A stretch of DNA of 36,844 nucleotides from Steroidobacteraceae bacterium (GCA_019634915.1 JAHCAN010000029.1:1-36844); one strand, 5' to 3'. Counted from the stretch's first letter, positions 8,871-17,862 are shown. Numbers and translations are program-made. Notes: generated by a model from the letters alone, not told the origin.

Positions 8871-9066
8871 GCTCGGGCGGCGGCGGTGCGAGTCCGGTGA
8901 GGAGCATCAGGAGAGCGCCGAGGTGCGGCGAGCAGCGCGAGGCGCATCGCTGACGGTTCTGCTGCCGCAGTTCCATTTACCGCCTCGCGCCGCCGCGCCG
9001 AGGGCACATCGCCGCAGGCGATGCGCTCTCCAGCGACGAGCCGGACTCACACCGCCGCCGCCCGAG
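8871..9066 (+). repeat. ~195-bp palindromic repeat, copy 2
   Basis: Second member of the same family, in the opposite orientation. Outer arms 8872-8897 and 9041-9066 match at 25 of 26 positions. Inner pairs are 8910-8918 with 9023-9031, and 8935-8944 with 8981-8990. A small hairpin CATCGCC/GGCGATG sits at 9007-9023. The arms differ in sequence from those of copy 1, yet each copy keeps its own complementarity. Confidence 0.85.
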
Positions 9067-9113
9067 TCGCCCGTCCAGTGGCACCTCCTGGCGGCAGCGT
9101 GCAGCCGTGACGC

Positions 9114-9761
9114 TTACGCAGGCACGTCAGGCTGGCGCTCGGGAACAGCAGCCGCAAACGCCGGCAACTCACGCAGCGCCGCATCCACCGCCACCAGCGC
9201 AGGCAACGCCGCAAGCTCGCAGCCGAAGCGGCGCGCGTTGTACATCTGCGGCACGAGGAAGATATCGGCGAGCGTGACGCTGTCGCCGAAGCAGTGGCGG
9301 CCATCCGCCGAGTGGCGCTGCACCAGCGACTCGAGCGCCGCGAAGCCGCTGCCGATCCAGTGCCGTACCCAGCGTTCGACGGCGGGCTCGGGCTGCGCCA
9401 GTTCGCCGCGCAGGTAGTTCAGCACGCGCAGATTGCCGAGCGGGTGGATGTCGCAGGCCACGACCAGCGCCATCGCGCGCACGATCGCGCGCGCCTGCGG
9501 CTCGCGCGGCAGCAGCGGCGGTTCGGGCGTGGTCTCCTCGAGGTATTCGATGATCGCGAGCGACTGCGGGATCACCGTACCGTCCACTTCGAGCGCGGGC
9601 ACGAGCCCCTGGGGATTCAGCGCGAGATACGCCGCGTCGCGCTGCTCGCCGCGCGCGAGATGATGCGCGCGCTGCTCGTAGGCGAGCCCTTTCAGGTTGA
9701 GCGCGATGCGGGTGCGGTAGGCGGCGCTGCTGCGGTAATAGCCGTGCAATCTGATCGTCAT
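9114..9761 (-). CDS. maiA: Maleylacetoacetate isomerase / zeta-class glutathione S-transferase
   Basis: A 215-residue GST-fold protein. The N-terminal thioredoxin-like domain has the zeta-class active-site motif SSAAYRTRIALNLKG (residues 11-25; family consensus SSCSxRVRIAL), and NPQGLVPAL with the cis-Pro. The all-helical C-terminal domain includes GDSVTLADIFLVPQMYNARRF. Known zeta enzymes isomerise maleylacetoacetate to fumarylacetoacetate in tyrosine breakdown using glutathione. The start is ATG at 9761 (MTIRLHGYY); the longer open frame beyond it is a shadow of dprA. No other tyrosine-degradation gene is in the window, so the substrate is inferred. It is divergent from dprA (84-base spacer) and sits next to the palindromic repeats. 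Confidence 0.92.
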   Translation of the reverse strand: MTIRLHGYYRSSAAYRTRIALNLKGLAYEQRAHHLARGEQRDAAYLALNPQGLVPALEVDGTVIPQSLAIIEYLEETTPEPPLLPREPQARAIVRAMALVVACDIHPLGNLRVLNYLRGELAQPEPAVERWVRHWIGSGFAALESLVQRHSADGRHCFGDSVTLADIFLVPQMYNARRFGCELAALPALVAVDAALRELPAFAAAVPERQPDVPA

Positions 9762-9845
9762 CGGCGGCTCCCGGCCCGAATCGAAGCGGACGCGCCCGAA
9801 ACGCGCGCGACCCTGCGCGGGCACGCGCAGTATTCTTCGCTGCGC

Positions 9846-11018
9846 ATGTCCTACGATACCAGCGCCCTCACCCTCGCGCGCTGCCCCGCGCTGACCGCCG
9901 AGCAGCTCACCGCGGCAGTCGCGGTCGCGGGCGATTTCGCCGGCGTGCTGCGCCTGCCGGAAGCGCGGCTGCATGACTGCGGCTGGCGCGATGCCGCGCT
10001 CGCCTGGGCGAGCGGACCCGGCAGCGCTGGCGAGGGCGCCACCGCCGGCGGGCCCGGCGCCGGCCCGGCCGCGAAGCTCGAAGCCGCCGCGCGCGATGCC
10101 GCCTGGCTCGAGCGCAGCGGCACGCAGCTGGTCTCCTGCTTCGACGTGGCCTACCCGCCGCTGCTGCGCGAGTCCGGCCATGCGCCCGCCTTCCTTTATG
10201 TACGCGGTGACGCGGGGCTGCTCGCCTCGGCGCAGCTCGCGATCGTCGGCAGCCGCAGCCCGACCGCGGGCGGGCGCGCCGATGCCTTCGAGTTCGCACG
10301 CTATCTCGCCGGCGCCGGGCTCACCATCACGAGCGGGCTCGCGCTCGGCATCGATGCCGCGGCCCACCGCGGCGCGTTGGCCGGCGGCGGGCGCACGATC
10401 GCGGTCTGCGGTTCGGGGCTCGATCGCGTCTATCCGCGCGAGCACGAGGGGCTCGCCGCCGAGATCGCCGCCAGTGGCGCGCTGGTCTCGGAATTCCCGC
10501 CGGGGGTGCCGCCGCTGCGGGGCAATTTCCCGCAGCGCAACCGCGTGATCAGCGGGCTCGCGCTCGGCGTGCTGGTCGTCGAGGCGGCCCGCCAGAGCGG
10601 CTCGCTGATCACCGCGAGGCACGCCGGCGAGCAGGGGCGCGAGACCTTCGCGATCCCCGGTTCGATCCACAACCCGCTGTCCCGCGGCTGCCACCAGCTG
10701 ATCCGCAGCGGGGCCAAGCTGGTCGAGTCCGCCGCCGACATCCTGGACGAGCTCAAAATTCCCTTTTCAATACAATCACTTGAGCTTTCCGGGGCCGCGG
10801 CCGGAGAGGCCCCGGGCGAGCCGCCGCCGTTGGACAAGGAATACGAAATCCTGTTAGATGCGCTCGGCTTCGACCCGACGGGCGTCGATACGATCGTCGA
10901 GCGGACAGGTTTGCCGGCCGACTCGGTCGCCTCGATGCTCCTGATACTCGAACTCGAAGGTCGCATCGCCCCTCACCCGGGCGGCCGTTACAGCCGCGCA
11001 CCCAGAAGCAGAGCATGA
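9846..11018 (+). CDS. dprA: DNA-processing protein DprA
   Basis: Binds incoming single-stranded DNA and loads RecA during natural transformation. It is 390 residues from ATG at 9846 (MSYDTSALTL); the longer frame upstream is antisense to maiA. An N-terminal helical region contains an unusual Gly/Ala-rich insert (about 59-76). The Rossmann fold (about 110-320) carries AIVGSRSPTAGG, TSGLALGIDAAAHRGAL, PLRGNFPQRNR and ESAADILDEL. The C-terminal winged helix (about 335-385) ends LEGRIAPHPGGRYSR. Its stop overlaps the smg start (ATGA, 11015-11018). Confidence 0.95.
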   Translation: MSYDTSALTLARCPALTAEQLTAAVAVAGDFAGVLRLPEARLHDCGWRDAALAWASGPGSAGEGATAGGPGAGPAAKLEAAARDAAWLERSGTQLVSCFDVAYPPLLRESGHAPAFLYVRGDAGLLASAQLAIVGSRSPTAGGRADAFEFARYLAGAGLTITSGLALGIDAAAHRGALAGGGRTIAVCGSGLDRVYPREHEGLAAEIAASGALVSEFPPGVPPLRGNFPQRNRVISGLALGVLVVEAARQSGSLITARHAGEQGRETFAIPGSIHNPLSRGCHQLIRSGAKLVESAADILDELKIPFSIQSLELSGAAAGEAPGEPPPLDKEYEILLDALGFDPTGVDTIVERTGLPADSVASMLLILELEGRIAPHPGGRYSRAPRSRA

Positions 11019-11491
11019 TCACTGGCAGCGTTCTCGACATCCTGATCTACGTCTTCGATCACTACATGCTCGAGGACACCCCCGACGTGCCCGAGCGCGA
11101 GGCGCTCGCGCACGACCTCGAGCGCGCCGGCTTCGCCGCGCCGAACGTCGAGCGCGCGCTCGACTGGCTCGCGGACCTCGCCGGCGAGCGCCACCGGCCC
11201 GATTTCCCGATCGGCCGGCGCGCGATCCGCGTCTATGCCGACGGCGAGCTGACCCGCATGTCGACCGAGTCGCGCGGCTTCCTGCTGACCCTCGAGCGCA
11301 CCGGCATCCTGAGCCCGGCGCAGCGCGAGATCGTCATCGACCGCCTGCTCGCGCTCGACACCGACGAGCTGTCGATCGACCAGTTGAAGTGGGTCGTGCT
11401 GATGGTGCTGTCGAGCCAGCCCGGCCAGGGCGAGGCCTGCGCGCGCATGGAAGACCTCGTGTTCGATTCCGACGGATCCGCGCCGCATTGA
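11015..11491 (+). CDS. smg: Smg family protein (DUF494)
   Basis: A 158-residue acidic helical protein starting MITGSVLDILIYVFDHYM, the hallmark opening of Smg/DUF494 proteins found between dprA and topA in gammaproteobacteria. Function is poorly defined; the constant neighbours suggest a role in DNA handling. Both ends overlap neighbours by four bases (ATGA with dprA, TTGA with topA), so the three are translationally coupled. Confidence 0.92.
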   Translation: MITGSVLDILIYVFDHYMLEDTPDVPEREALAHDLERAGFAAPNVERALDWLADLAGERHRPDFPIGRRAIRVYADGELTRMSTESRGFLLTLERTGILSPAQREIVIDRLLALDTDELSIDQLKWVVLMVLSSQPGQGEACARMEDLVFDSDGSAPH

Positions 11492-13953
11492 ATCTCGTCA
11501 TCGTCGAATCGCCCGCCAAGGCGCGGACGATCAAGAAATACCTCGGCAAGGACTTCGAGGTGCTCGCGTCCTATGGACACGTGCGCGACCTCGTGCCGAA
11601 GGAAGGCGCGGTCGATCCGGACAAGAAGTTCGCGATGCAGTACCGCGTGCTCGAGAAGAACGAGAAGCACGTCGATGCGATCGCGCGCGCGCTGAAGAAG
11701 GCCGGCGCCCTGTATCTCGCGACCGACCCCGACCGTGAAGGTGAGGCGATCTCCTGGCACCTGAGCGAGCTGCTGCGCGAGCGCGGCGCGCTCGACGGCA
11801 AGGACGTGCACCGCGTCGCGTTCTACGAGGTGACGAAGAACGCGATCCGCCAGGCGATCGAACAGCCGCGCGGGCTGTCGATGGACCTCGTCAACGCGCA
11901 GCAGGCGCGGCGCGCGCTCGACTACCTGGTCGGCTTCAACCTCTCGCCGCTGCTGTGGAAGAAAGTGCGCCGCGGCCTGTCGGCCGGGCGGGTGCAGAGC
12001 CCCGCGCTGCGCATGATCTGCGAGCGCGAAGAGGAGATCCAGCGCTTCGTCGCGCAGGAATACTGGACGATCGACGCCGAGGGCGAGCACTCGCAGCAGC
12101 AGTTCCCGCTGAAGCTGGTCGAGTACGACGGCCGCAAGGTCGAGCAGTTCAGCTTCACCGACGCGGCCGGCGCGCAGGCGGTCGAGCAGGCACTGCGGCG
12201 CGCGGCCGGCGCCGACCCGGCCACCGGCCTCGGCGGCACACTGACGATCAGGCGTATCGACCGCAAGCAGCGCCGGCGCAATCCGGCGCCGCCGTTCACG
12301 ACCTCCACGTTGCAGCAGGAAGCGGCGCGCAAGCTCGGCTTCTCCGCGCAGCGCACGATGCGTCTCGCGCAGCAGCTCTACGAGGGCGTCGACTACGGCG
12401 AGGGCAGCGTCGGCCTGATCACCTACATGCGCACCGATTCGGTGTCGCTCGCGGCCGAGGCGGTCAGCGAGATCCGCGCCGTGATCGCGCAGCTCTACGG
12501 CAAGGAGGCGGTGGCCGACGAGGTGCGCGTCTACAAGGTCAAATCGCGCAACGCGCAGGAAGCGCACGAAGCGGTGCGGCCGACTTCGGCGGCGATCACG
12601 CCGCAGCTGATCGAGGGGCGCATCGATCCCGACCAGTGGAAGCTCTATTCACTGATCTGGAAGCGCGCGGTCGCCTGCCAGATGGCGCACGCGTTGTTCG
12701 ACACGGTCGCGATCGACATGGCGGCCGGCGCGCACGTGCTGCGCGCGAACGGCTCGACGCTCGTGAAGGCCGGCTACATCGCGGTCTACCAGGAAGGCCG
12801 CGACGACGCGGCCGAAGACGACAGCGACCGCGTGCTGCCGCCGATGCAGGAAGGCGACAGCGTGCAGCTCGTCGCGGTGCATCCGGAACAGCATTTCACC
12901 GAGCCGCCGCCGCGTTATTCCGAGGCCTCGCTGGTCAAGGCGCTCGAGGAGCACGGCATCGGCCGGCCGTCGACCTACGCGTCGATCATCTCGACGCTGA
13001 AGGATCGCGAATACGTCGACATGGACAGCCGGCGCTTCATCCCGACCGACATCGGCAAGATCGTCAACGGTTTCCTGTCGAAGCACTTCCACCGCTACGT
13101 CGAATACGGCTTCACCGCCGCGATGGAGGACGAGCTCGACGCGGTGTCGCGCGGCGAGGAAGAGTGGACGGTGCCGCTGAAGAAATTCTGGAAGCCGTTC
13201 ATCGATCTCGTCGAGTACACCGAGAAGAACGTGTCGCGCGACGAGGTCGCGCAGGCGCGCGAGCTGGGCAAGGACCCGGCGAGCGGCAAGCCGGTGTCGG
13301 TGCGCATGGGCCGCTTCGGGCCGTTCGTGCAGATCGGCACCAAGGACGACGCGGACAAGCCGCGCTTCGCCGGCCTGCGTCCCGGCCAGAAGATGGACAA
13401 GATCACCTACGAGGAAGCGATGGAGCTGTTCAAGCTGCCGCGCAACCTCGGCACGACCGCCGACGGCGATCCGGTGCAGGCGAACGTCGGCCGCTTCGGG
13501 CCCTATGTGAAGTACGGCGCCAAGTACGTCTCGCTCAAGGCCGAGGACGATCCGTACACGATCACGCTCGAGCGCGCGCTCGAGGTGATCGAGGCGAAGA
13601 AGATCGCCGACGCGAACCGCATCATCAGCGACTTCGGCGTCGACGACATCCAGGTGCTGAACGGCCGCTACGGACCGTACGTGACCGACAAGAAGAAGAA
13701 CGCCAGGATCCCGAAGGACCGCGACCCGAAGACGCTGACGCTCGAGGAGTGCCGCGCGCTGCTCGCCGCGGCGCCAGAGCGCGGCGCGCGCTTCGGCCGC
13801 GGCCGTGGCCGCGGCGCGCCGAAGAAAGCCGACAAGGCCGCGGCACCGGCGGTCGCGGCACCGGAGCCCGCGAAGAAAAAAGCGCCGGCGAAGAAGACCG
13901 CCGCAAAGAAGGCCGCGAAGAAGAAAGTAGCGGCGAAGAAGAAAACGGCCTGA
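11488..13953 (+). CDS. topA: DNA topoisomerase I
   Basis: Type IA topoisomerase that relaxes negative supercoils; 821 residues. The start is TTG at 11488, overlapping the smg stop and giving the conserved MNLVIVESPAKARTIKKYLG; the ORF extension upstream is not conserved. Toprim domain with E7 and DPDREGE (D80, D82), active-site tyrosine Y313 in GLITYMRTDS, and HEAVRPT and GIGRPSTYASI in the core. Instead of the C-terminal CxxC zinc ribbons of the E. coli enzyme it carries three Topo C-repeats (GRFGPFVQIG, GRFGPYVKYG, GRYGPYVTD) and a Lys/Ala-rich tail of about 45 residues, probably for nonspecific DNA contact. Confidence 0.97.
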   Translation: MNLVIVESPAKARTIKKYLGKDFEVLASYGHVRDLVPKEGAVDPDKKFAMQYRVLEKNEKHVDAIARALKKAGALYLATDPDREGEAISWHLSELLRERGALDGKDVHRVAFYEVTKNAIRQAIEQPRGLSMDLVNAQQARRALDYLVGFNLSPLLWKKVRRGLSAGRVQSPALRMICEREEEIQRFVAQEYWTIDAEGEHSQQQFPLKLVEYDGRKVEQFSFTDAAGAQAVEQALRRAAGADPATGLGGTLTIRRIDRKQRRRNPAPPFTTSTLQQEAARKLGFSAQRTMRLAQQLYEGVDYGEGSVGLITYMRTDSVSLAAEAVSEIRAVIAQLYGKEAVADEVRVYKVKSRNAQEAHEAVRPTSAAITPQLIEGRIDPDQWKLYSLIWKRAVACQMAHALFDTVAIDMAAGAHVLRANGSTLVKAGYIAVYQEGRDDAAEDDSDRVLPPMQEGDSVQLVAVHPEQHFTEPPPRYSEASLVKALEEHGIGRPSTYASIISTLKDREYVDMDSRRFIPTDIGKIVNGFLSKHFHRYVEYGFTAAMEDELDAVSRGEEEWTVPLKKFWKPFIDLVEYTEKNVSRDEVAQARELGKDPASGKPVSVRMGRFGPFVQIGTKDDADKPRFAGLRPGQKMDKITYEEAMELFKLPRNLGTTADGDPVQANVGRFGPYVKYGAKYVSLKAEDDPYTITLERALEVIEAKKIADANRIISDFGVDDIQVLNGRYGPYVTDKKKNARIPKDRDPKTLTLEECRALLAAAPERGARFGRGRGRGAPKKADKAAAPAVAAPEPAKKKAPAKKTAAKKAAKKKVAAKKKTA

Positions 13954-13965
13954 GGCCGCGCGCCG

Positions 13966-14838
13966 ATGAAGTATCGGCACGCCTACCACGCCGGCAACTT
14001 CGCCGACCTGCACAAGCACGTCGCCCTGATCGCGCTGCTGCGCCTGCTGCAGCAGAAGGACAAGGGGCTGCTGTTCGTCGATACCCATGCGGGCCGCGGG
14101 CGCTACGCGCTCGGCGGCGGCGAGGCTCGCATGACCGGCGAGGCGCTCGCGGGTGCCGGCGCAGTGCTCACGGCGCTGCAGGGCCGGACCGACGTCGAGC
14201 CGGAGCTCGCCGATTACGCCGCGGTGATCGCCGGCTGGCGGCGCGCGAGCGGCGCACGCCACGATTATCCCGGCTCGCCGCTGATCGCCGCGCAGTTGCT
14301 GCGGCCGCAGGATCGCGGCGTCGCGATCGAGTCGCAGCCGGCCGAATTCGAGGCGCTGCGCAAGGCGCTCGGTCGCGAGGCGCGCGTCACGGCCGAGCAC
14401 GGCGATGGTTACGCACGATTGCGCGCGCTGCTGCCGCCCGCGACGCGGCGCGGCCTCGTGCTGATCGATCCCCCCTATGAGAACAGCCGCGCCGACTTCC
14501 GCGCGGCCACCGCCGCGATGCGCGCGGCGCTCGAGCGCTTCGAGACCTGCGTGATCGCGATCTGGTACCCGGTCAAGGACGCGCGTGACACCGACCGCTG
14601 GCTGCAGGAGCTCGCGCGCGAACTCGCGCGACCGGCATGCGCGGCCGAGCTGTGGGTGCATCCGCCCGATTCGCGCGCCGGCCTCAACGGCTCGGGTCTC
14701 GTGGTCGTCAATCCGCCGTGGCACTTCGCGCAGCGCTGCGAAATCTGGCAGGCGGCGCTGTGGCCGATGCTGGCTCGCGTCGGCGCCGGCAGCGGCGGCG
14801 GCAGTCGCGTGGTCTCGCTGACCGGCGAAAGGCGGTAA
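13966..14838 (+). CDS. rlmJ: 23S rRNA (adenine-2030-N6)-methyltransferase RlmJ
   Basis: A 290-residue SAM-dependent methylase. The opening MKYRHAYHAGNFADLHKHV is diagnostic of RlmJ. A Rossmann motif follows (VDTHAGRGRYAL), and the N6-adenine catalytic motif IDPPYE has D168-P-P-Y171. The NPPWHF segment near the end is also typical. It modifies A2030 of 23S rRNA in E. coli. It starts 12 bases after topA and ends 11 bases before aroE, so it is probably in the same operon. Confidence 0.95.
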   Translation: MKYRHAYHAGNFADLHKHVALIALLRLLQQKDKGLLFVDTHAGRGRYALGGGEARMTGEALAGAGAVLTALQGRTDVEPELADYAAVIAGWRRASGARHDYPGSPLIAAQLLRPQDRGVAIESQPAEFEALRKALGREARVTAEHGDGYARLRALLPPATRRGLVLIDPPYENSRADFRAATAAMRAALERFETCVIAIWYPVKDARDTDRWLQELARELARPACAAELWVHPPDSRAGLNGSGLVVVNPPWHFAQRCEIWQAALWPMLARVGAGSGGGSRVVSLTGERR

Positions 14839-14849
14839 GCTCCCGCCTC

Positions 14850-15704
14850 ATGGGGGAGGAAACGCAGGACGGCACGGTCGACCAGTACGGCATCGTCGGC
14901 CATCCCGTCGCGCAGAGTCGCTCGCCGTTCATCCACGGCCTGTTCGCGAAGCAGACCGGGCAGCGCATGGCCTACCGGCTCTACGACGTCCCGTCCGACG
15001 ATTTCCTCGCGCACGTCACCCGATTCTTCTCCGGCGGCGGGTGCGGGCTCAACGTGACGATTCCGCACAAGCCCGCGGCGGCCGCCTTCGCGCACACGCT
15101 GACGCCGCGCGCCGAACAGGCGCGCGCGGTCAACACGCTCAAGATGCAGCCCGACGGCACCGTGCTCGGCGACAACACCGACGGCGTCGGCCTGGTGCGC
15201 GACCTGACCGGCAATCTCGGCCTCGTCGTCGCGGGGCTGCGCGTGCTGATCCTCGGCGCCGGCGGGGCCACGCGCGGCATCGTCGCGCCGCTGCTCGATC
15301 TTGCGCCGGCGGAGCTGCTGATCGCCAACCGCACGCCCGAGCGCGCGCGCATCGTCGCGGCGAGCTTCGCCGACCTCGGGCCGGTGAAGGGCTGCGGCTT
15401 CCACGAGCTCGAACCGCGGCCCTGGGACCTCGTGATCAACGCGACCGCGGCGAGCCCGACCGGCGGGCGGCCCGAAGTGTCCCCGGCGATCGTCGCGGCC
15501 GGCACGATCTGCTACGACATGGCGTACGGTCAGGAGCTGACTCGCTTCCTGCACTGGGCGCTCGCCGAAGGCGCCGCCGCCGCGCATCTCGGCTGGGGCA
15601 TGCTGGTCGAGCAGGCCGCCGAGTCGTTCTATCTGTGGCGCGGCGTACGGCCCGAGACGCGGCCGGTGCTGGAAGTCCTCAAGGACTGGCGCACGCCGTC
15701 ATAG
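14850..15704 (+). CDS. aroE: Shikimate dehydrogenase
   Basis: Reduces 3-dehydroshikimate to shikimate with NADPH in aromatic amino-acid synthesis. It is 284 residues from ATG at 14850; the longer frame overlaps rlmJ. The substrate domain has GHPVAQSRSPFIH, NVTIPHK (catalytic K74) and GDNTDG (catalytic D111). The nucleotide domain has GAGGATRG and ANRTPERA, the NRTxxR NADP phosphate site, and the C-terminus holds GMLVEQAAESF. No clear Shine-Dalgarno is seen. Its last 76 bases overlap, tail to tail, the end of the opposite-strand polymerase-domain gene. Confidence 0.96.
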   Translation: MGEETQDGTVDQYGIVGHPVAQSRSPFIHGLFAKQTGQRMAYRLYDVPSDDFLAHVTRFFSGGGCGLNVTIPHKPAAAAFAHTLTPRAEQARAVNTLKMQPDGTVLGDNTDGVGLVRDLTGNLGLVVAGLRVLILGAGGATRGIVAPLLDLAPAELLIANRTPERARIVAASFADLGPVKGCGFHELEPRPWDLVINATAASPTGGRPEVSPAIVAAGTICYDMAYGQELTRFLHWALAEGAAAAHLGWGMLVEQAAESFYLWRGVRPETRPVLEVLKDWRTPS

Positions 15705-16468
15705 CCCTGCCAGGCGCGCTGCAGGCGGCGCGCCGTCGCGGCATCGAGTTCGCGCAGCGCGTACCACGGGCGCCCGTCCTGCGACTCGAGTTCCTCCCAC
15801 GACAACGGCACGGCGACGGGCACTCCCGGCCGCCAGCGCGGGCTGAACGCCGCGACCGACGAAGCGCCCCGCGTGTTGCGCAGATAGTCGATGAACACGC
15901 GCCCGCGGCGCGCCGCCTCGCCGGTGCGCGCCGTGAACTCGCCGGGCGCGGCGCTCGCGAAATGCCGTGACACCGTGCGCGCGAATTCGAGCGCACGCGG
16001 CCAGCGCGGCCGCGGCGGCGTCAGCGGCACGACCACGTGCAGGCCCTTGCCGCCGGTCGCCTTCGCGAACGACTCGAGGCCGAGGCTCGCGAGATGGCGG
16101 CGCACCGCGAGGGCCGCATCCCGCACGCGCGACCACGGCAGGCCGGCACCCGGATCGAGATCGAAAGTCAGCCGGTCGGCGACCGAGGTCCACGAGCGTC
16201 GCGTGCCCCAGGTGTGCAGTTCGACGACGCCGAGCTGCGCGAGCTGCTGCAGGCCTTCGCGGCTGTTGCAGGTGACGAACGGCGCACGCCGGCCGGCGAG
16301 ATGGCGCTGGAAGAACGGCGGGCGCTGGCCGGTCACCCGCAGCACCGACAGCGGCCGATCGATCAGGTGAGGCAGCAGCGAGTCGGCGACCGCGTCGAAC
16401 CATGCGGCCAGCTCGGCCTTGGTGACGCCGTCATCGGGATAGAGCACACGCTCGGGATGCGTCAGCAC
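15629..16468 (-). CDS. Stand-alone LigD-type polymerase (primase-like) domain protein
   Basis: A 279-residue protein equivalent to the polymerase domain of bacterial LigD, an archaeo-eukaryotic primase-family enzyme that fills gaps in non-homologous end joining. It starts at GTG 16468 (LTHPERVLYPDDGVTK), 13 bases after the glutathione reductase stop. Catalytic acids are D103 and D105 (TFDLDPG) and D194 (FIDYLRN); GGKGLHVVVPL with H144 and the SWEELES end region are typical. No ligase or phosphoesterase domain is fused and no Ku gene is in the window. It may work with partners encoded elsewhere or in another repair route (inference). Confidence 0.9.
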   Translation of the reverse strand: MLTHPERVLYPDDGVTKAELAAWFDAVADSLLPHLIDRPLSVLRVTGQRPPFFQRHLAGRRAPFVTCNSREGLQQLAQLGVVELHTWGTRRSWTSVADRLTFDLDPGAGLPWSRVRDAALAVRRHLASLGLESFAKATGGKGLHVVVPLTPPRPRWPRALEFARTVSRHFASAAPGEFTARTGEAARRGRVFIDYLRNTRGASSVAAFSPRWRPGVPVAVPLSWEELESQDGRPWYALRELDAATARRLQRAWQGYDGVRQSLRTSSTGRVSGRTPRHR

Positions 16469-16481
16469 GGGCCACCCCCGC

Positions 16482-17831
16482 TTACCTCATCGTCACGAAT
16501 TCCTCGGCGCTCGTCGGATGGATCGCGACGGTATCGTCGAAATCGCGCTTGGTCGCGCCCATTTTCACCGCGACCGCGAAACCCTGCAGCATCTCGTCGG
16601 CGCCCTGACCGATCACGTGCAGGCCGACGATGCGCTCCTCGGCGCCCGCGACGACGAGCTTCATCGAGGCGCGCGGCTTGCGGCTCGTCAGCGCGTGGTA
16701 CATCGGCACGAAGCCCGAAACATAGGTGCGCACATCCGTCTCGCCGAAACGCTCGCGCGCCTCGGCCTCGGTGAGACCGACCGTGCCGATCGGCGGGTGC
16801 GTGAAAATCACGGTCGGTACGTTGTCGTAATCGAGTCGCCGATCGGTCATGCCGCCGTACAGGCGGTCCGACAGCCGCCGCCCCGCCGCGATCGCGACCG
16901 GCGTCAGCGCGAAACGCCCGGTCACGTCGCCGATCGCGAAGATGTGCGGCACGTTCGTCTGCTGGAAGGCGTTGGTGCCGATGTAGCCCGAGGCGTCCAG
17001 CTGAACGCCCGCACGGTCGAGGCCGAGGTCGTCGACCACCGGTTCGCGGCCCGTCGCCCACAGCACGCGGTCGACCGGCGGCAGCACGCGGCCGTCCTGC
17101 AGCGTCAGCGCGAGCGCGCTGCCCTGCCGCGCGAGACTCGCCGATATCGCGCCAGTGACGATCTCGACGCCCGAATCGCGCAGCGCCTGCGTCGCGCCCT
17201 CGCCGAGCATCACATCGAAGGCGCGCAGCACGCGGTCGTGGCGGATCGCGAGCGAGACCTGCGAACCGAGGCCGGCGAGGATGCCGGCGAGCTCGACCGC
17301 GATATAGCCGCTGCCGACGATCAGCGCGCGCGGCGGCACGGCCTCGAGCTCGAAGAAACCGTCGGAATCGATACACAGCTCGCCGCCCGGTATCTGCGCG
17401 CGCTGCGGCCGTCCGCCGGTGGCGATCACGATGCGCCCGGCGGTGATCGCCCTGTCGCCGATGGCGAGTTCGTGCGGACCGGTGAAGCGGGCCTGCCCGC
17501 GCACCAGCGCGACGCCGCGTTTGTCGAGATTGGCGGCATAGATGTCGTTCAGGCGCGCGACGTAGGCGTCGCGTTTGCCCTTCAGCGTCGCGAAATCGAG
17601 TCCGCGCGCATCGACTGCGAAGCCGTAGTCGGCCGCATCTTCGAGGCCGGCCGCGAGCTCGGCGGCGTTCCACATGACCTTCTTCGGCACGCAGCCGACG
17701 TTGACGCAGGTGCCGCCCAGGCGGCCGGATTCGATGACGACGGCGCGGGCGCCGTACTCGGCGGCGCGCTGCGCGCAGGCGAGGCCGCCGCTGCCGCCGC
17801 CGATGACCGCAAGATCGTATTTTTCAGGCAT
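16482..17831 (-). CDS. gor: Glutathione-disulfide reductase
   Basis: FAD enzyme of 449 residues that reduces oxidised glutathione with NADPH. N-terminal FAD site [13 protein letters not shown], redox pair C42/C47 in [18 protein letters not shown] fold [12 protein letters not shown] with downstream IRHDRVLR supplying Arg residues for the 2'-phosphate, a second FAD motif IFAIGDVTG, and C-terminal catalytic [12 protein letters not shown] (H438, acidic partner after it). The [13 protein letters not shown] and [10 protein letters not shown] forms favour glutathione reductase over dihydrolipoamide or mercuric reductase. Divergent from prlC with only a 31-base spacer. It may supply glutathione for enzymes such as MaiA. 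Confidence 0.95.
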   Translation of the reverse strand: MPEKYDLAVIGGGSGGLACAQRAAEYGARAVVIESGRLGGTCVNVGCVPKKVMWNAAELAAGLEDAADYGFAVDARGLDFATLKGKRDAYVARLNDIYAANLDKRGVALVRGQARFTGPHELAIGDRAITAGRIVIATGGRPQRAQIPGGELCIDSDGFFELEAVPPRALIVGSGYIAVELAGILAGLGSQVSLAIRHDRVLRAFDVMLGEGATQALRDSGVEIVTGAISASLARQGSALALTLQDGRVLPPVDRVLWATGREPVVDDLGLDRAGVQLDASGYIGTNAFQQTNVPHIFAIGDVTGRFALTPVAIAAGRRLSDRLYGGMTDRRLDYDNVPTVIFTHPPIGTVGLTEAEARERFGETDVRTYVSGFVPMYHALTSRKPRASMKLVVAGAEERIVGLHVIGQGADEMLQGFAVAVKMGATKRDFDDTVAIHPTSAEEFVTMR

Positions 17832-17836
17832 TTCTC

Positions 17837-17856
17837 ATTCTACACGCCGGTACAAT
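17837..17856. promoter_or_regulatory. Possible back-to-back -10 elements in the gor/prlC spacer
   Basis: In the 31-base spacer, TACAAT (17851-17856) points to prlC and TAGAAT (17837-17842, minus strand) points to gor. Each lies only about six bases from its start codon, so the transcripts would be nearly leaderless. Neither has a convincing -35, so this is weak. Confidence 0.25.
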
Positions 17857-17862
17857 GGCGGC

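Larger units (their letters stand above)
8510..9113. other. Gene-free stretch holding two palindromic repeats
   Basis: These 604 bases between the converging LysM and maiA genes contain no supportable gene. Short open frames occur on both strands, but they are Arg/Pro-rich and follow the palindromes. Two ~195-bp inverted-repeat elements, listed separately, fill most of it, with about 120 bases between them that show no further structure by eye. Confidence 0.8.

Noticed and set aside
11955-14480. 841-residue open frame in a second plus-strand frame over topA and rlmJ
   Set aside because: It is Arg/Ala/Gly-rich with no domain motif and lies entirely under well-supported genes; long alternative frames are expected at this GC content.
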